17,413 nucleotides of DNA from an uncultured Prevotella sp. (GCA_900557255.1 USSA01000052.1:1-17413), one strand, 5' to 3'. Positions 4,549 to 14,585 are shown, numbered from the stretch's first letter. Numbers and translations: made by a program. Notes: generated from the letters alone by a model not told the origin.

Positions 4549-6723
4549 TTACTTGGCTTCCTTCCAATATTCTGGAGCACCAAGACCTACAGCGAAACCT
4601 GCATAGGTATGCTTGCGAAGATAGTTGAGATCCCAGAGGCCTACTGGCAAACCAGGACGCCAACCTGAATCCTTAGGAGCATCTGTAGCACACCACTGAG
4701 TGATACCATACTGCTGAGCAGCAGGAATAATCTCGAAGTACTTCTGGAGAACGAAGGTGTAGAGGTCACGCATTTCCTTGTGTTGTTCCTCTGTTATATC
4801 GGCTGTCTTCACTTCTTTGCCAGCGGCATCGACATAACCCATATCAAGCTCAGAAATCTTGATGAGCTTATCTGTCTTAGCCAGCAACTTAAACATCTCT
4901 TCGATATGTTTTTTCTTACTTTCCTGAGTGTTAGGATCAGCATAGCAAGAGATATGCATCTGAGATGCGATACCATCAATCTTGGTAACACCATCAGCCT
5001 CCCAATCCTCGATCCACTGAATCAAACTCCTCAACTTGCCATTGTCGTCCCAATCGCTCTCCAAGTTATAATCATTGATGAAGAGTTTCAATTTCTCAGG
5101 GTCACCATTATGGGCGGCAAAACTCTTGCGAGCATCAGCCACAGCAGTGCGAACATAATCAATGTCACCCAGGTAATCCTGCCAGTAGAAATTGTTCTTT
5201 GCATCGTCAGCTGAAACGTTGCCTCGTTTAGCAGACTGCAAGTCGTACTTGCCATCACCATCTTTATCGGCACCAGAAAGGGCCTCGTTCACAACTTCCC
5301 AAGATGTAACATAACCATTAGTAGCCTCCATCATACCATCAATCCACTTGCCCATAGCATCAGTAAGAAGAGATTTCTTCTCTTCGTCCGTAAGAGGAAT
5401 AGAATTAGACTTAGTAATCTTGCAAACTCTAACAGAATGAACATCCAAAGTAGCATCAGCTGTCTGAGGCTTAAGAATGATGTCATACTTACCACCTTCT
5501 ACTTTAGGCATTTCGATTTTTACCGAATGACGACCTGCAGCTACAGGCACTTTGGCTGTAATAGCTTGAGCTGTGCCACCCCAACCATTTTGCATGGTGA
5601 GATCTACACCACTTGCATCCTTATCAGAAGTAAGGTCTAAATAAACAACATAGTCACCTTCATCTAATTCATTATCGCCACCTGGCATAACAAAGAATTG
5701 AGACCAATCGCCTGTAGGAACAAAGTGGATAGCTCCATTAATAACAGGAGGTGTACAACCCATAACATAGAATGGGAAATCACCATCAGTATAAGTTTCC
5801 TTATGAACCTCGGTCTCGATTTCCATTACCGGAGCCTCAGAATGAGTAACTTTTACCCACTTACAAGAAATGTCTCCTGCAAAATCTCCTGGTTGGAAAA
5901 CGACAAAAGCTTTTTCTGTTGTTAATCCACTAAATGTTACAGATTGCTCTTTCCACTGTGTAGAAACTGACATTTTCTGGGATGTTGTTGCTCCCCAGTT
6001 ACCCGTCTGCACATCAATCTGTCCATCTTCTGAAGCCTTGATCATAGCTGTTACCTTATATTCTCTCTTGGCATCAACATCTACAGGATAATTGTCAACT
6101 ACAAAATACTGATACCATTTTCCAGGATATTTGCTAATCAAAATTCCATCTTTGATTTCAGGAGTATAGTCCATTACATAAAAAGGGAAACTATTCATTT
6201 TAGAAAAGTCGGTATAAGCATCTACCTTATCAACTTTCTGACTAGGGTCTACCTGAATTTCCTTATCTGCAATAAGTTTACTAAGATACTTCTTGTTCTG
6301 CTGAGAATGCCAAGCAAGCGTATGACCATAGATGGTCAAACCTGCATCCTGTGCATTTGTAACGAAATCCTTAACAGTATTAAAGTCAAAGGTTCCATCA
6401 TTTTTTACACAAGAAGCATACTTCATGGCGTTGCCTGCTGTCATCTCCTCGAAGTTGCTACCAGCCAAGCAATATACAAGCTCCTGTTTATTGAAGTCGG
6501 GCGCAGCCAGTGCAATACCCAACTTAAAGTCGGGATTGCACTTGCCAGAAGCCTTCATGTCTTCGACATATTTCTTCAAAGGCTCATAGTTGTTAAGATA
6601 CTGATATTCCTTCAAGTTCTTGGTCATATCAGTTCTGTACTCCGAGAACTTGTCATCAGCACATGATGACAAAGCCAAGAGAGCTACCAAGCCTAAACCA
6701 AAATTAATATTTTTCAATTTCAT
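4549..6723 (-). CDS. xyn10C: GH10 endo-1,4-beta-xylanase lipoprotein with two inserted CBMs
   Basis: This encodes a 724-residue endoxylanase that cuts internal beta-1,4 bonds of xylan, probably at the cell surface. A lipoprotein signal ends at Cys21 (LALSSC). The GH10 barrel starts at about residue 40 with NFEEMTAGNAMK (90-101) and GHTLAWHSQ (133-141). It is then interrupted by two CBM4/22-like modules at about 175-295 and 313-437, both with FPFYVM near their start. The barrel resumes with WEVVNEAL (acid/base Glu480), FINDYN (548-553), SQMHIS (587-592), ISELDMGY (nucleophile Glu625) and QWCATD (676-681). All key catalytic residues are present. The inserted-CBM layout is the known signature of Prevotella Xyn10C and related Bacteroides xylanases. 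It is the last gene of the operon, 48 nt after xusE, and is followed by a terminator. The symbol is assigned by architecture and gene order. Confidence 0.95.
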   Translation of the reverse strand: MKLKNINFGLGLVALLALSSCADDKFSEYRTDMTKNLKEYQYLNNYEPLKKYVEDMKASGKCNPDFKLGIALAAPDFNKQELVYCLAGSNFEEMTAGNAMKYASCVKNDGTFDFNTVKDFVTNAQDAGLTIYGHTLAWHSQQNKKYLSKLIADKEIQVDPSQKVDKVDAYTDFSKMNSFPFYVMDYTPEIKDGILISKYPGKWYQYFVVDNYPVDVDAKREYKVTAMIKASEDGQIDVQTGNWGATTSQKMSVSTQWKEQSVTFSGLTTEKAFVVFQPGDFAGDISCKWVKVTHSEAPVMEIETEVHKETYTDGDFPFYVMGCTPPVINGAIHFVPTGDWSQFFVMPGGDNELDEGDYVVYLDLTSDKDASGVDLTMQNGWGGTAQAITAKVPVAAGRHSVKIEMPKVEGGKYDIILKPQTADATLDVHSVRVCKITKSNSIPLTDEEKKSLLTDAMGKWIDGMMEATNGYVTSWEVVNEALSGADKDGDGKYDLQSAKRGNVSADDAKNNFYWQDYLGDIDYVRTAVADARKSFAAHNGDPEKLKLFINDYNLESDWDDNGKLRSLIQWIEDWEADGVTKIDGIASQMHISCYADPNTQESKKKHIEEMFKLLAKTDKLIKISELDMGYVDAAGKEVKTADITEEQHKEMRDLYTFVLQKYFEIIPAAQQYGITQWCATDAPKDSGWRPGLPVGLWDLNYLRKHTYAGFAVGLGAPEYWKEAK

Positions 6724-6771
6724 AATAATCTACCTATTATTAGATGATACTTAATTGATAATTACCGCAGC

Positions 6772-7857
6772 TTACTTTACGATATACTGAGTATCGAAAG
6801 TTAACACGCCATTGGTATTACCACGAGTTTGAGCTACAAACTGGTCGGTTGTCACTACCTTGACAGCACCGAAGTCTACGGTATACTGGAGAGTCAGGAT
6901 GTCACGATCCTTGTTGCCCCAAGCCAGCTTAGCGCCCTTCTCCACAAACTTACCTGTACCTGTAGCAGTTACGCCCTCTGTCTCGGAAGAAACAGTGCAA
7001 GTACCATCGTTAGCAAAGGTAAGCTTCAAGTTGCAAGTATAAGACTTGAGGATATCCTTACCCTCAGCATCCTTGCCCACAACTCTCTTGACTGTGAGAG
7101 GATAGATAGCCTCTGTAAGGCTCTTGGTAGTAATCTGGCAAACCTCGTCCTTCTCAATAGTTGCACCCTCACGCTTCTCTTCTGTGGTCTGACCATTCTC
7201 AGTAATCTTATCTGTACCACGGCGCAGATAGAATCCAGCCCAAGGGTTCATGTATTTCACACAATAGAGCACATAGTTCTGAGGCAATATCTTCCACGCA
7301 TCGCTATTGGTCAGCGCAGGAGTTTCACCCTCCTGGAAAGGAGTACCCGTCAAGATTTTGCCAGCACCCTTCTGATCTTTGATGATCAGAGGGATGACAT
7401 AAGTATTCTTTACAGAGGCAGGATCAGCGAAGAAAGCATCGTTGAGCTTCACCTGTAATCTTCCCTGCAAGTTGCCACCATAAGAGATGGTGTTACCTGC
7501 CAAGGTATAATACTCTGCAGGCATAGGCTTTACAGGAGATACGCCATCAGAGAAATAGAGGTTGTCACAAAGCGAATTATCTACAGCCACATCCAGTGTG
7601 ATGTCCTTACCATTGTAAGCACCACCCATGGTAGACACGATGTTGATAATATGCTCGTTGTCCTTGGTATTGTCACGAGTCTCGTCATTGCCCAACACCA
7701 ATATACGCTCCACGTTTTGGCGGGCGAAGTAGACAGATGTGCCACCCTCGTAGTCGTCAAACTCAGGCGTGCCGTTCTCACAAGAGCCGAAAGTCAGAGC
7801 CAAAGCTCCGAGTGCAGCCATTGAGAAATATTTATTCATCTTCATAGTTTTCATCAT
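6772..7857 (-). CDS. xusE: DUF1735-type surface glycan-binding lipoprotein (XusE-like)
   Basis: This 361-residue lipoprotein has its lipobox at TFGSC (Cys26 from the first ATG). Several in-frame ATGs (7857, 7854, 7845, 7839) are possible starts; the last gives the most compact signal (MNKYFSMAALG). Residues ~35-175 resemble the beta-sandwich DUF1735 domain found at the N-terminus of many PUL surface proteins (TSVYFARQ, VDNSL, PAEYYTL, YVIPLII). The second half (~190-361), with NYVLYCVKYMNPWAGFYLRRG, resembles the C-terminal domain of the same protein group. It sits between the second SusD gene and the endoxylanase, with only 9 nt after the upstream stop, as xusE does in the P. bryantii operon. 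The expected role is binding xylan or xylo-oligosaccharides at the outer surface. Ligand binding cannot be read from sequence. Confidence 0.82.
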   Translation of the reverse strand: MMKTMKMNKYFSMAALGALALTFGSCENGTPEFDDYEGGTSVYFARQNVERILVLGNDETRDNTKDNEHIINIVSTMGGAYNGKDITLDVAVDNSLCDNLYFSDGVSPVKPMPAEYYTLAGNTISYGGNLQGRLQVKLNDAFFADPASVKNTYVIPLIIKDQKGAGKILTGTPFQEGETPALTNSDAWKILPQNYVLYCVKYMNPWAGFYLRRGTDKITENGQTTEEKREGATIEKDEVCQITTKSLTEAIYPLTVKRVVGKDAEGKDILKSYTCNLKLTFANDGTCTVSSETEGVTATGTGKFVEKGAKLAWGNKDRDILTLQYTVDFGAVKVVTTDQFVAQTRGNTNGVLTFDTQYIVK

Positions 7858-7866
7858 TATAAAATG

Positions 7867-9672
7867 TTAGTCGTTTGTAATTTTCCATCCTGCATTCTGC
7901 TTCAGCTGATCCCACTTGAGGATTTCAGTCTGTGGCACAGGACCGTAATACATATAGTCGTCGTATTTTCTTTCCTCTACTGTGATATCCTTGAACTGTG
8001 GAATACCAGCCTCTGTAGAAATCTCCACGCCATGAACAGCCTCATTGATAGGAGCCTTCCAGCGGCGGAGGTCATTGAAGCGCTTGTTCTCGAAGCAGAG
8101 CTCAATACGACGCTCATTGCGAATCAACTCACGCATCTTAACCTGGTCGTTAGCGCACTCATCAAGATAAGAATCATCTGTGATGCCTGCACGATGACGG
8201 ATAGCCTTGATCACATCGTATGCAGAATAAGCATGTGTGCCATTGCCCTTAGGTCCCCAAGCCTCATTGGCAGCCTCAGCATAATCCAAGAAGATCTCGG
8301 TATAGCGGATATACACAGGATAGTGATACTGTGCGTTCTTGGCATTTGGATTAGGATTACAATCCTCACGAAGAAGCTTCTTCATATAGTAACCAGTACG
8401 TGTAGAGTTACCAATCTTATTCAGTCCATTGTCATTGTTGGCAGTGGTGATGTCGGTATTGATGGTTGCACCCTTATACTTGCAGCCATTATAGATAATG
8501 TAGAGATTCAAGCGTGGATCACGTTTACTATAAGGATCCAAGTCATCATACTCACTGCGCTCATCTGTGATAGGATAACCATTGGCAGCAGGGAAAGCAT
8601 CTACCAAATTCTGGGTAGGATTGATACGTCCCTTACCATAGAGAGATGGAGGGAAGTTATCAGCCTCCTGGTTCAAACCGAGGTCCCAATCATCTGCACC
8701 ATTAGTCTTATTACCACGCCAGATAATCTCCTTAGGGCATGCACCAGACTGCAAATTATTAATCTCATTAGTCTGAGCATACCAAGAATTACCTGTTTCA
8801 GACAAGCCGCTTACACCACCTATCAAGTCGAGCAAGCTGGCTGCATCATCAGCAGCACGCTTATAATCCACATTGGTACCCTTATTAAAAGCAGGGCTGG
8901 CAGCAAGGAGAGAAACCTGTGCACGGATAGCCTTGGCGATACGACCGCTCACACGACCACGCATCAGAGAACCCAATACACGGTTATAGTCCTGATAGTT
9001 GTTCACACCCATAGCAGTGTATTTTTCTGGCACAGGATCTGACTTAGTCAAATCATTGTAGTCCAAAGGCAGCAACTGCTCAGCCTGGTCCAAGTCGCTA
9101 TAGATTTGATCCAAGCAAGCTTGGAATGTGGCACGTGGCTGATTGAAATCAGAAGAAGTATCCTCTGGCTTTGTCAAGTTTGGCACACCCAGGAGCTGAC
9201 CATCCTCAGTCCAACCACCATGGTTCATCAAGAGATAATACATATTGAGAGCTCTCAAGGCATAAGCCTCACCCTTACGGCTCTCACAGAACATCTGCTG
9301 CGCACCCTTGTCCTTAGCCCAGTCTACCTTGTCCACTTCCTGAAGGAAGATGTTCAAGTACTGGATGCTAGCACGACAGCTAGTCCACTTGTTCATAGGG
9401 TCATTATTGGCAGCCCAAGAACCAGTAGCCATTTTCAGGTAGCTGTTAGACAAATCATTGCTTACAGCATCATCGGTTGCCACATCAGTTACACTTTTGG
9501 TATTATAAGGAAGCACGGCATAAGCATAGCCGAGAAGTCCCTGAGCATAAGTAGGCTCTTCGTAAATCTCGTCCAAGCTACGGTTGTTTTCCTGTGCAGG
9601 CTCAAAGAGATCTGAGCAAGACACCAACGAGAGTGACAATGCAGCTAATATAAATAACTTATTAATTTTCAT
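7867..9672 (-). CDS. xusD: SusD/RagB-like glycan-binding lipoprotein (second pair)
   Basis: This is an outer-membrane lipoprotein that would cap the XusC channel and capture xylan fragments. The preferred start is the ATG at 9672 (MKINKLFILAALSLSLVSC, lipidated Cys19, 601 aa). An ATG at 9684 would only add MYTE. SusD hallmarks are visible: an N-terminal TPR-like helical region (YALRALNMYYLLMNHGG, about 137-153), SKRDPRLNLYIIYNG (382-396), YTEIFLDYAEAANEAWGP (457-474), VIKAIRHRAGI (487-497), and RNERRIELCFENKRFNDLRR (518-537). The protein ends in the common QNAGWKITND-type tail. It follows xusC by about 22 nt and precedes xusE by 9 nt, so it is part of one transcript. Specificity for xylan is inferred from the operon. 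Confidence 0.93.
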   Translation of the reverse strand: MKINKLFILAALSLSLVSCSDLFEPAQENNRSLDEIYEEPTYAQGLLGYAYAVLPYNTKSVTDVATDDAVSNDLSNSYLKMATGSWAANNDPMNKWTSCRASIQYLNIFLQEVDKVDWAKDKGAQQMFCESRKGEAYALRALNMYYLLMNHGGWTEDGQLLGVPNLTKPEDTSSDFNQPRATFQACLDQIYSDLDQAEQLLPLDYNDLTKSDPVPEKYTAMGVNNYQDYNRVLGSLMRGRVSGRIAKAIRAQVSLLAASPAFNKGTNVDYKRAADDAASLLDLIGGVSGLSETGNSWYAQTNEINNLQSGACPKEIIWRGNKTNGADDWDLGLNQEADNFPPSLYGKGRINPTQNLVDAFPAANGYPITDERSEYDDLDPYSKRDPRLNLYIIYNGCKYKGATINTDITTANNDNGLNKIGNSTRTGYYMKKLLREDCNPNPNAKNAQYHYPVYIRYTEIFLDYAEAANEAWGPKGNGTHAYSAYDVIKAIRHRAGITDDSYLDECANDQVKMRELIRNERRIELCFENKRFNDLRRWKAPINEAVHGVEISTEAGIPQFKDITVEERKYDDYMYYGPVPQTEILKWDQLKQNAGWKITND

Positions 9673-9694
9673 TTCTGTATACATTTAATAATGA

Positions 9695-12562
9695 TTAGAA
9701 TGTAGCCTTCACACCTATATTATAATAGCGTGTCTGAGGAGCACTACCAATGTTCATCTCCAACACCTCACGGTTCTTAGAGATAGTGAGCAAGTTGGCA
9801 CCGCTTACATAAGCAGACAAGCCCTTAAGCCAAGTCTTCTGGAAGAGCGTGCTAGGCAGGTCGTATGTAATCTGTACCTTAGCCAAGCGGAAAGCGTCTG
9901 TGCTGTACATCCAGAAGTCTGATGTCTGATAGTTGTTGCTACCTGAGAGTGTGGTAAGACGTGGATAAGTAGCAGTCTCCTTGGTTGCCTTAGTCCAGCG
10001 ATTGCGAACCACAGCTGAGTACTTGCCGTCACCCTTTACCCACCAGTAAGAATTGTTCTTCAAGCCATAAGCACCGAAGTTGCCAGTACCGAGGGCAAAG
10101 AATGTGAAGTTCTTCCACTTAGCAGTGAGGTTTACACCCAATGTGAATGGAGAGCCATACCAACCACCCTTGCCCAGGAACACCTGGTCGTAAGAGTCGA
10201 TCTTGCCATCACCGTTTACATCCACATACTTCATATCGCCAGGCTTCACGTCACTACCCAAGCGGCTCTGGTCTGGAGAGTTCTTGATTTCTTCCTCACC
10301 CTGGAAGAAGCCAGCAAACTTATAACCCCAGATACCATCGAGAGCCTTGCCCTCACGGTTTTGGTAATCCCATGCGTTCATCTCATCACGCTTGGTAGCC
10401 TTGGTGTTATAATAAGTACCTGTTACGCCGAGCTGCAAGTCTACATCACCCACCTTCTTATTGAAGTTAGCTGCGAAGTCGAAACCGATGCGGCGATTAT
10501 TGTTAAAGTTGAGCACAGGCATGAATGAAGCATCAGGATAGCCTGGCTTAAAGTGAGAAGGATAGAACGTTGGAGTAGAAATCAGATAACCCTCCATCGA
10601 GTTAACGAAGAAGCTAGCATCCAATGTTACCATCTGCTGCCACAAGGAAGTCTTGAAGTTGACAGAAAGTTCCTTACGCTTGATGAAGTCGAGATCCTTG
10701 TTGGCAGAACGCTTAGAGAATGTGTACTTGCCAGCGGAACCATCATACCATCCATAACCATCAGCTGTCTGCCAGTTGGTATCATAGAGATAGTATCTGT
10801 TGTCATTTACTGCCAAGTCAATATCCTCGTTGATGATGCTACCAGATACACTGATCATCATATCGTCTACCACCTTGCTGTTCTTCAAGAAGTTCTCGTT
10901 CTTGAGTCTCCAACCCAATGAAAGTGAAGGAGAGAAGCCTACACGATGACCTGGAGCCAACTGTGCAGAGTGGATAGCTGCCAAGCCGAAGTCTGCATAA
11001 TAAGTCTTGGCGTAATCATAAGATGCATCCAAGGCAAGATTAGCACTTGAGTTCTTATGATACTGTCCAGACTTCGACTGCTGGAAGCCAGAGGCAATCA
11101 ACATCGCAGAGAGGTTATGTACCTTATTAAATGTATTGGCGTAATTGAACTGAGCAGAGAAGAGCATGGTCTGATTGTCCACACTATTAGCGATGTTCTG
11201 TACACCAGACTTCTTATCCTCACCTTCCTTCTTCAAAGCTACGATCATATCCTTGCCGTCAATGTTTGACCATGTTGGGATATAGATGGCATAGCTATTA
11301 TTGAAAGATGTGGTGTAAGAGGTAGCATAGTCTACTGCGAAACGAGTCTCGAAAGACAAGCCCTGCAACAACTTGTGCAGATTGATGTTAACACCTGTAT
11401 CAAACTGGAACTGGCGGCTAGTATACTTGCTCTTACCAGCAGCATAGTAATCTGCGAAGATGTTAGAAGAGTTAGCCTGTGTACCAGCCAAGAAGTACTT
11501 GCCATCCACCAGCTTAGCCACACTCATCAAGTCCCAAGCAGCCTTGGCATTAGGAGCTATCATGTCTGTAGAGATCAATGGACTAGCATTCTGTGGGAAG
11601 TTAGGACGCCAAGTAGCAGCTGCATTCCAATAATCACCAATAGCAGAATGTGAATCATAGAATGTGGCATTGGAGTTGACCCAAGCCTTGATGTCATCTG
11701 TGATGTTGACATCTACATTACCACGTACACTGAAACGCTGAGTGTTATTGTTCTTAGCCTCACCAAACTTCAGGAAGTCGCCCTGGCGATAATAGTTGAT
11801 GTTGCTATAGAAGTGAGCACGCTTACCACCACCACTAATCTCAGCAGTAGCCTCGTAGCGACTATTCATCTTGCGAAGATAGTCAGAAGAGTACATATCG
11901 AGATTAGGATAACGATATGGGTTGGTGCCCAAGCCATGATTGTAGATATCCTCAGCAGAGTAGAGAGGAGTCAAACCGTCATTGGCACGAGCCTCGTTGT
12001 AGAGAGTCATATACTCAGCAGAGCCCAGATACTCAGGGAATGACTTAGCCACATTGAGACCAGCGTTAGCCTGCACCTCAACCTTCAAGCCATCGTTCTT
12101 GCCACGCTTGGTGGTGATGAGCACAGCACCCTTAGCTGCCTTGCTACCATAGAGCACTACAGCTTGCGCACCCTTGAGGAATGTAATCTGGTCAATCTCG
12201 CTAGGCATCACGTTGGTTGCCTCACGAGGCACACCATCTACCAATACCAAGTATCCTGCATTGTCAGCATCCATACCCCAGAGAGAGTTGCCATTCCAAC
12301 CACCCACGTAGCCCTGCATGTTGTCAAGGCTATAAGTGTGGTAGTTTTTCTTCATCAATCCCTCTACATCGACTACCGAAACGCCGCCCAAGATGTCACC
12401 CTTGGCTACCTTGCGATAAGCCACATTGACCATCTCCTTGTCGGCAGCAACGGTATCGGTTTCGTTCTCAGCAGCAGTTTTGGCATCGGCAGCCATAGGA
12501 GCCAATGACACAAGACCTGCCAACAGGAACTTTGAATTATATGATTTGAATTTTGAATTCAT
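9695..12562 (-). CDS. xusC: SusC/RagA-like TonB-dependent transporter (second pair)
   Basis: This 955-residue outer-membrane channel for TonB-driven import of xylan oligosaccharides has a Sec signal peptide of about 27 residues (ending MAADA). After a short linker the TonB-box-like MVNVAYRKV (44-52) leads into the plug domain (~58-155), with YLVLVDGVPREA (104-115) and GAQAVVLYGSKAAKGAVLIT (131-150). The remainder is the beta-barrel, containing a SusC-typical DVNGDGKID calcium-loop-like motif near residue 775 and ending in aromatic YNIGVKATF. It lacks the N-terminal carboxypeptidase-regulatory-like domain that many SusC proteins carry before the plug. It lies 39 nt after xusB and 10-22 nt before xusD. 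Substrate is inferred from context. Confidence 0.93.
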   Translation of the reverse strand: MNSKFKSYNSKFLLAGLVSLAPMAADAKTAAENETDTVAADKEMVNVAYRKVAKGDILGGVSVVDVEGLMKKNYHTYSLDNMQGYVGGWNGNSLWGMDADNAGYLVLVDGVPREATNVMPSEIDQITFLKGAQAVVLYGSKAAKGAVLITTKRGKNDGLKVEVQANAGLNVAKSFPEYLGSAEYMTLYNEARANDGLTPLYSAEDIYNHGLGTNPYRYPNLDMYSSDYLRKMNSRYEATAEISGGGKRAHFYSNINYYRQGDFLKFGEAKNNNTQRFSVRGNVDVNITDDIKAWVNSNATFYDSHSAIGDYWNAAATWRPNFPQNASPLISTDMIAPNAKAAWDLMSVAKLVDGKYFLAGTQANSSNIFADYYAAGKSKYTSRQFQFDTGVNINLHKLLQGLSFETRFAVDYATSYTTSFNNSYAIYIPTWSNIDGKDMIVALKKEGEDKKSGVQNIANSVDNQTMLFSAQFNYANTFNKVHNLSAMLIASGFQQSKSGQYHKNSSANLALDASYDYAKTYYADFGLAAIHSAQLAPGHRVGFSPSLSLGWRLKNENFLKNSKVVDDMMISVSGSIINEDIDLAVNDNRYYLYDTNWQTADGYGWYDGSAGKYTFSKRSANKDLDFIKRKELSVNFKTSLWQQMVTLDASFFVNSMEGYLISTPTFYPSHFKPGYPDASFMPVLNFNNNRRIGFDFAANFNKKVGDVDLQLGVTGTYYNTKATKRDEMNAWDYQNREGKALDGIWGYKFAGFFQGEEEIKNSPDQSRLGSDVKPGDMKYVDVNGDGKIDSYDQVFLGKGGWYGSPFTLGVNLTAKWKNFTFFALGTGNFGAYGLKNNSYWWVKGDGKYSAVVRNRWTKATKETATYPRLTTLSGSNNYQTSDFWMYSTDAFRLAKVQITYDLPSTLFQKTWLKGLSAYVSGANLLTISKNREVLEMNIGSAPQTRYYNIGVKATF

Positions 12563-12601
12563 ACTATCATTCTTATTTTAGTATTACTATATAATGTTAT
12601 T

Positions 12602-14566
12602 TTACCAACCAGGATTCTGACTAAGCTCTTGATAGAGATAAACATCCTTGATAGGCAATGGGAACCAATAGTGCTTGGCTGTGAAGTGACGAGTCAAGAT
12701 CGCTTCCTGGCGGAAGTTAGCCACCTGAGCATCAGCTGGGTCTTTCTCCTTGTAGAAATCGGCACCCTCCACACGGTCAAACTCATCAGAGTACTTTACA
12801 TTGTAAGGAGCCTCGGTCAGGAGCAACCAGCGCTGCAAGTCGTTGAAACGGAAGCCCTCGAAAGCAAGTTCCACCTCACGCTCACGGCGAACCTCGTCCA
12901 TGAACTTATGTGCATCAGCTACATACTCTGGAGCCACATGACCAGCGCCACAACGATCACGAAGGGTATTGATGGCATCCTCAGCAGTCTTGCTAAAGTT
13001 AGTAGCCTTGCCAGAAGCACCACCAAACGCAGCACAAGCCTCAGCATACATCAGATAGATGTCAGCCAGACGCATATATGGCAAGTAACAGTGGAATGCT
13101 GAACCCCAATCGTAGTCGCGATCCACCTCATTACATGTATGAGGCACCAACTTCTGGATGAAGTAACCTGTACGGCTGCCATTAGCCACTGGACGCATAT
13201 TGCCACCTGTATACAACTGGCAGTACTGCAAGTTAGCCCACTGACCAGGAGTACCATTCAGATACTTGAAGCCATCAAACACGATGTCGTGATAGAAGCG
13301 TGGGTCACGGTTCTTATATGGATGAGTAGGATCGAAACCACCTGCTATGTTAGGAACCAACTTGCCATTCTCTACGATGTAAGCGGGCTCACCATTAGCC
13401 ATACCGTAAGCAGCTATCAAGTTAGCTGTAGGCTGGTGAATCACATTGTCATGTCCAACCACTTTGTCAACCTTAGGACCAAACACCTTAGAGGTATTCC
13501 AGTTAGAGCCGTTGAAGTCTGCAGATGGACCACGGAAGATAGCCTCAATAGATCCAGGCATTTTCCAGTTCTGCTTCTTGGTATAGAAGATATCAGAGAA
13601 GCAAGAGTTAGCATCGGCAGAACGCTCATGATTGTAGACGTCCTTATATTTGAACTCAGCCAACCCATACTGTGTCTGGCCCCCCTCAACCAATGTGAGC
13701 AACTCACCGAAGACCTCAGCTGCCTTTTTGGCAAACTCCTCATCATAGTCGTATGTCTTGCCATTCTTGCTAGCTCCTACCTGTGCGCCATCCTTCATCA
13801 ATGGGCTGGCAGCCCAGAGATAAGTCTTGCCCAGATAACCGAGTGCCATGATCTTGTTGATACGAAGGTCGTTCTTGCCCTGTGTGGCAGCACCATCATA
13901 CTCATTGTCCCAGTTGATAGGCAACAGATCGGCAGCCTTGCGATAATCAGCAGCAGCCTTCTCTGCACACTCCTGATAAGAGAGACGAGGCAAATTGAGC
14001 TCTGAATTGAGATCCAAATAGGTATCAATGTATGGCAAACCACCAAAGTACTGCATCAACTCAGTGTGCCACCATGCACGGAAGAAGTAAAGCTGACCAG
14101 CAATGAGGTCTTTCTCTGCCTTGCTAGCTACCAACTTATCGAGATTAGCCAAGCCCTGGTTAGCCTTACGAATGCAATACCAAGCATGTGGCCAAAGTGA
14201 GTGGTTGAACTTATCTGTAGATGTAGGGTTGCTGCCATCCTTGTAAAGCCAGTTACCAGTGGTCTGCCAAGCACGGAAGTTGCCCAAGTCTACCTGGTGT
14301 GTCATACGGCCATCAGCCTCTGGGTTGAAGATTTCATCATCACCCCAGTTCCAAGAAGGACACCAGTTACATTTTTCCTTATCAGGGATACAGTTGTAAA
14401 TCTCCTCTACGTAACCCTGAAAGTTACGGAAGTTTACAAATGCGTCATTTTCTGAGACTGTAGAATCGGCCTCCTTGTCAAGATAGTCCTGGCAAGAGTT
14501 GAGCGAAGTGCCGAGAGCCAGCGAGACGCATCCCATCAACAAAAAATTCTTTATCTTATTTTTCAT
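12602..14566 (-). CDS. xusB: SusD/RagB-like glycan-binding lipoprotein (first pair)
   Basis: This surface lipoprotein is partnered with the XusA transporter. The preferred start is the ATG at 14566, giving MKNKIKNFLLMGCVSLALGT with lipidated Cys25 and 654 residues. The frame extends to ATG at 14578 and, overlapping the xusA stop, to 14605, but these only add charged residues before the signal. SusD hallmarks are DLIAGQLYFFRAWWHTEL (helical N-terminal region, about 153-170), NRDPRFYHDIVFDG (419-432), YMRLADIYLMYAEACAAFGG (497-516), EVRREREVELAFEGFRFNDL (558-577), and the C-terminal LSQNPGW. At 654 residues it is somewhat longer than typical SusD proteins. It begins 19 nt after the xusA stop. 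Confidence 0.93.
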   Translation of the reverse strand: MKNKIKNFLLMGCVSLALGTSLNSCQDYLDKEADSTVSENDAFVNFRNFQGYVEEIYNCIPDKEKCNWCPSWNWGDDEIFNPEADGRMTHQVDLGNFRAWQTTGNWLYKDGSNPTSTDKFNHSLWPHAWYCIRKANQGLANLDKLVASKAEKDLIAGQLYFFRAWWHTELMQYFGGLPYIDTYLDLNSELNLPRLSYQECAEKAAADYRKAADLLPINWDNEYDGAATQGKNDLRINKIMALGYLGKTYLWAASPLMKDGAQVGASKNGKTYDYDEEFAKKAAEVFGELLTLVEGGQTQYGLAEFKYKDVYNHERSADANSCFSDIFYTKKQNWKMPGSIEAIFRGPSADFNGSNWNTSKVFGPKVDKVVGHDNVIHQPTANLIAAYGMANGEPAYIVENGKLVPNIAGGFDPTHPYKNRDPRFYHDIVFDGFKYLNGTPGQWANLQYCQLYTGGNMRPVANGSRTGYFIQKLVPHTCNEVDRDYDWGSAFHCYLPYMRLADIYLMYAEACAAFGGASGKATNFSKTAEDAINTLRDRCGAGHVAPEYVADAHKFMDEVRREREVELAFEGFRFNDLQRWLLLTEAPYNVKYSDEFDRVEGADFYKEKDPADAQVANFRQEAILTRHFTAKHYWFPLPIKDVYLYQELSQNPGW

Positions 14567-14585
14567 TTGAATGTTCATTTTAATA

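Noticed and set aside
7864..9042. Long plus-strand ORF (about 390 codons) opposite xusD
   Set aside because: It lies wholly antisense to a gene with clear SusD motifs, has no recognisable domain, and its Ile/Leu/Thr-rich composition is that of a reverse-complement shadow.
13139..14005. Plus-strand ORF of 288 codons opposite xusB, and similar plus-strand ORFs at 837-1529, 4780-5214, 6829-7458 and 15309-15875
   Set aside because: All are antisense shadows of strongly supported minus-strand genes, without family motifs or promoter-like elements.
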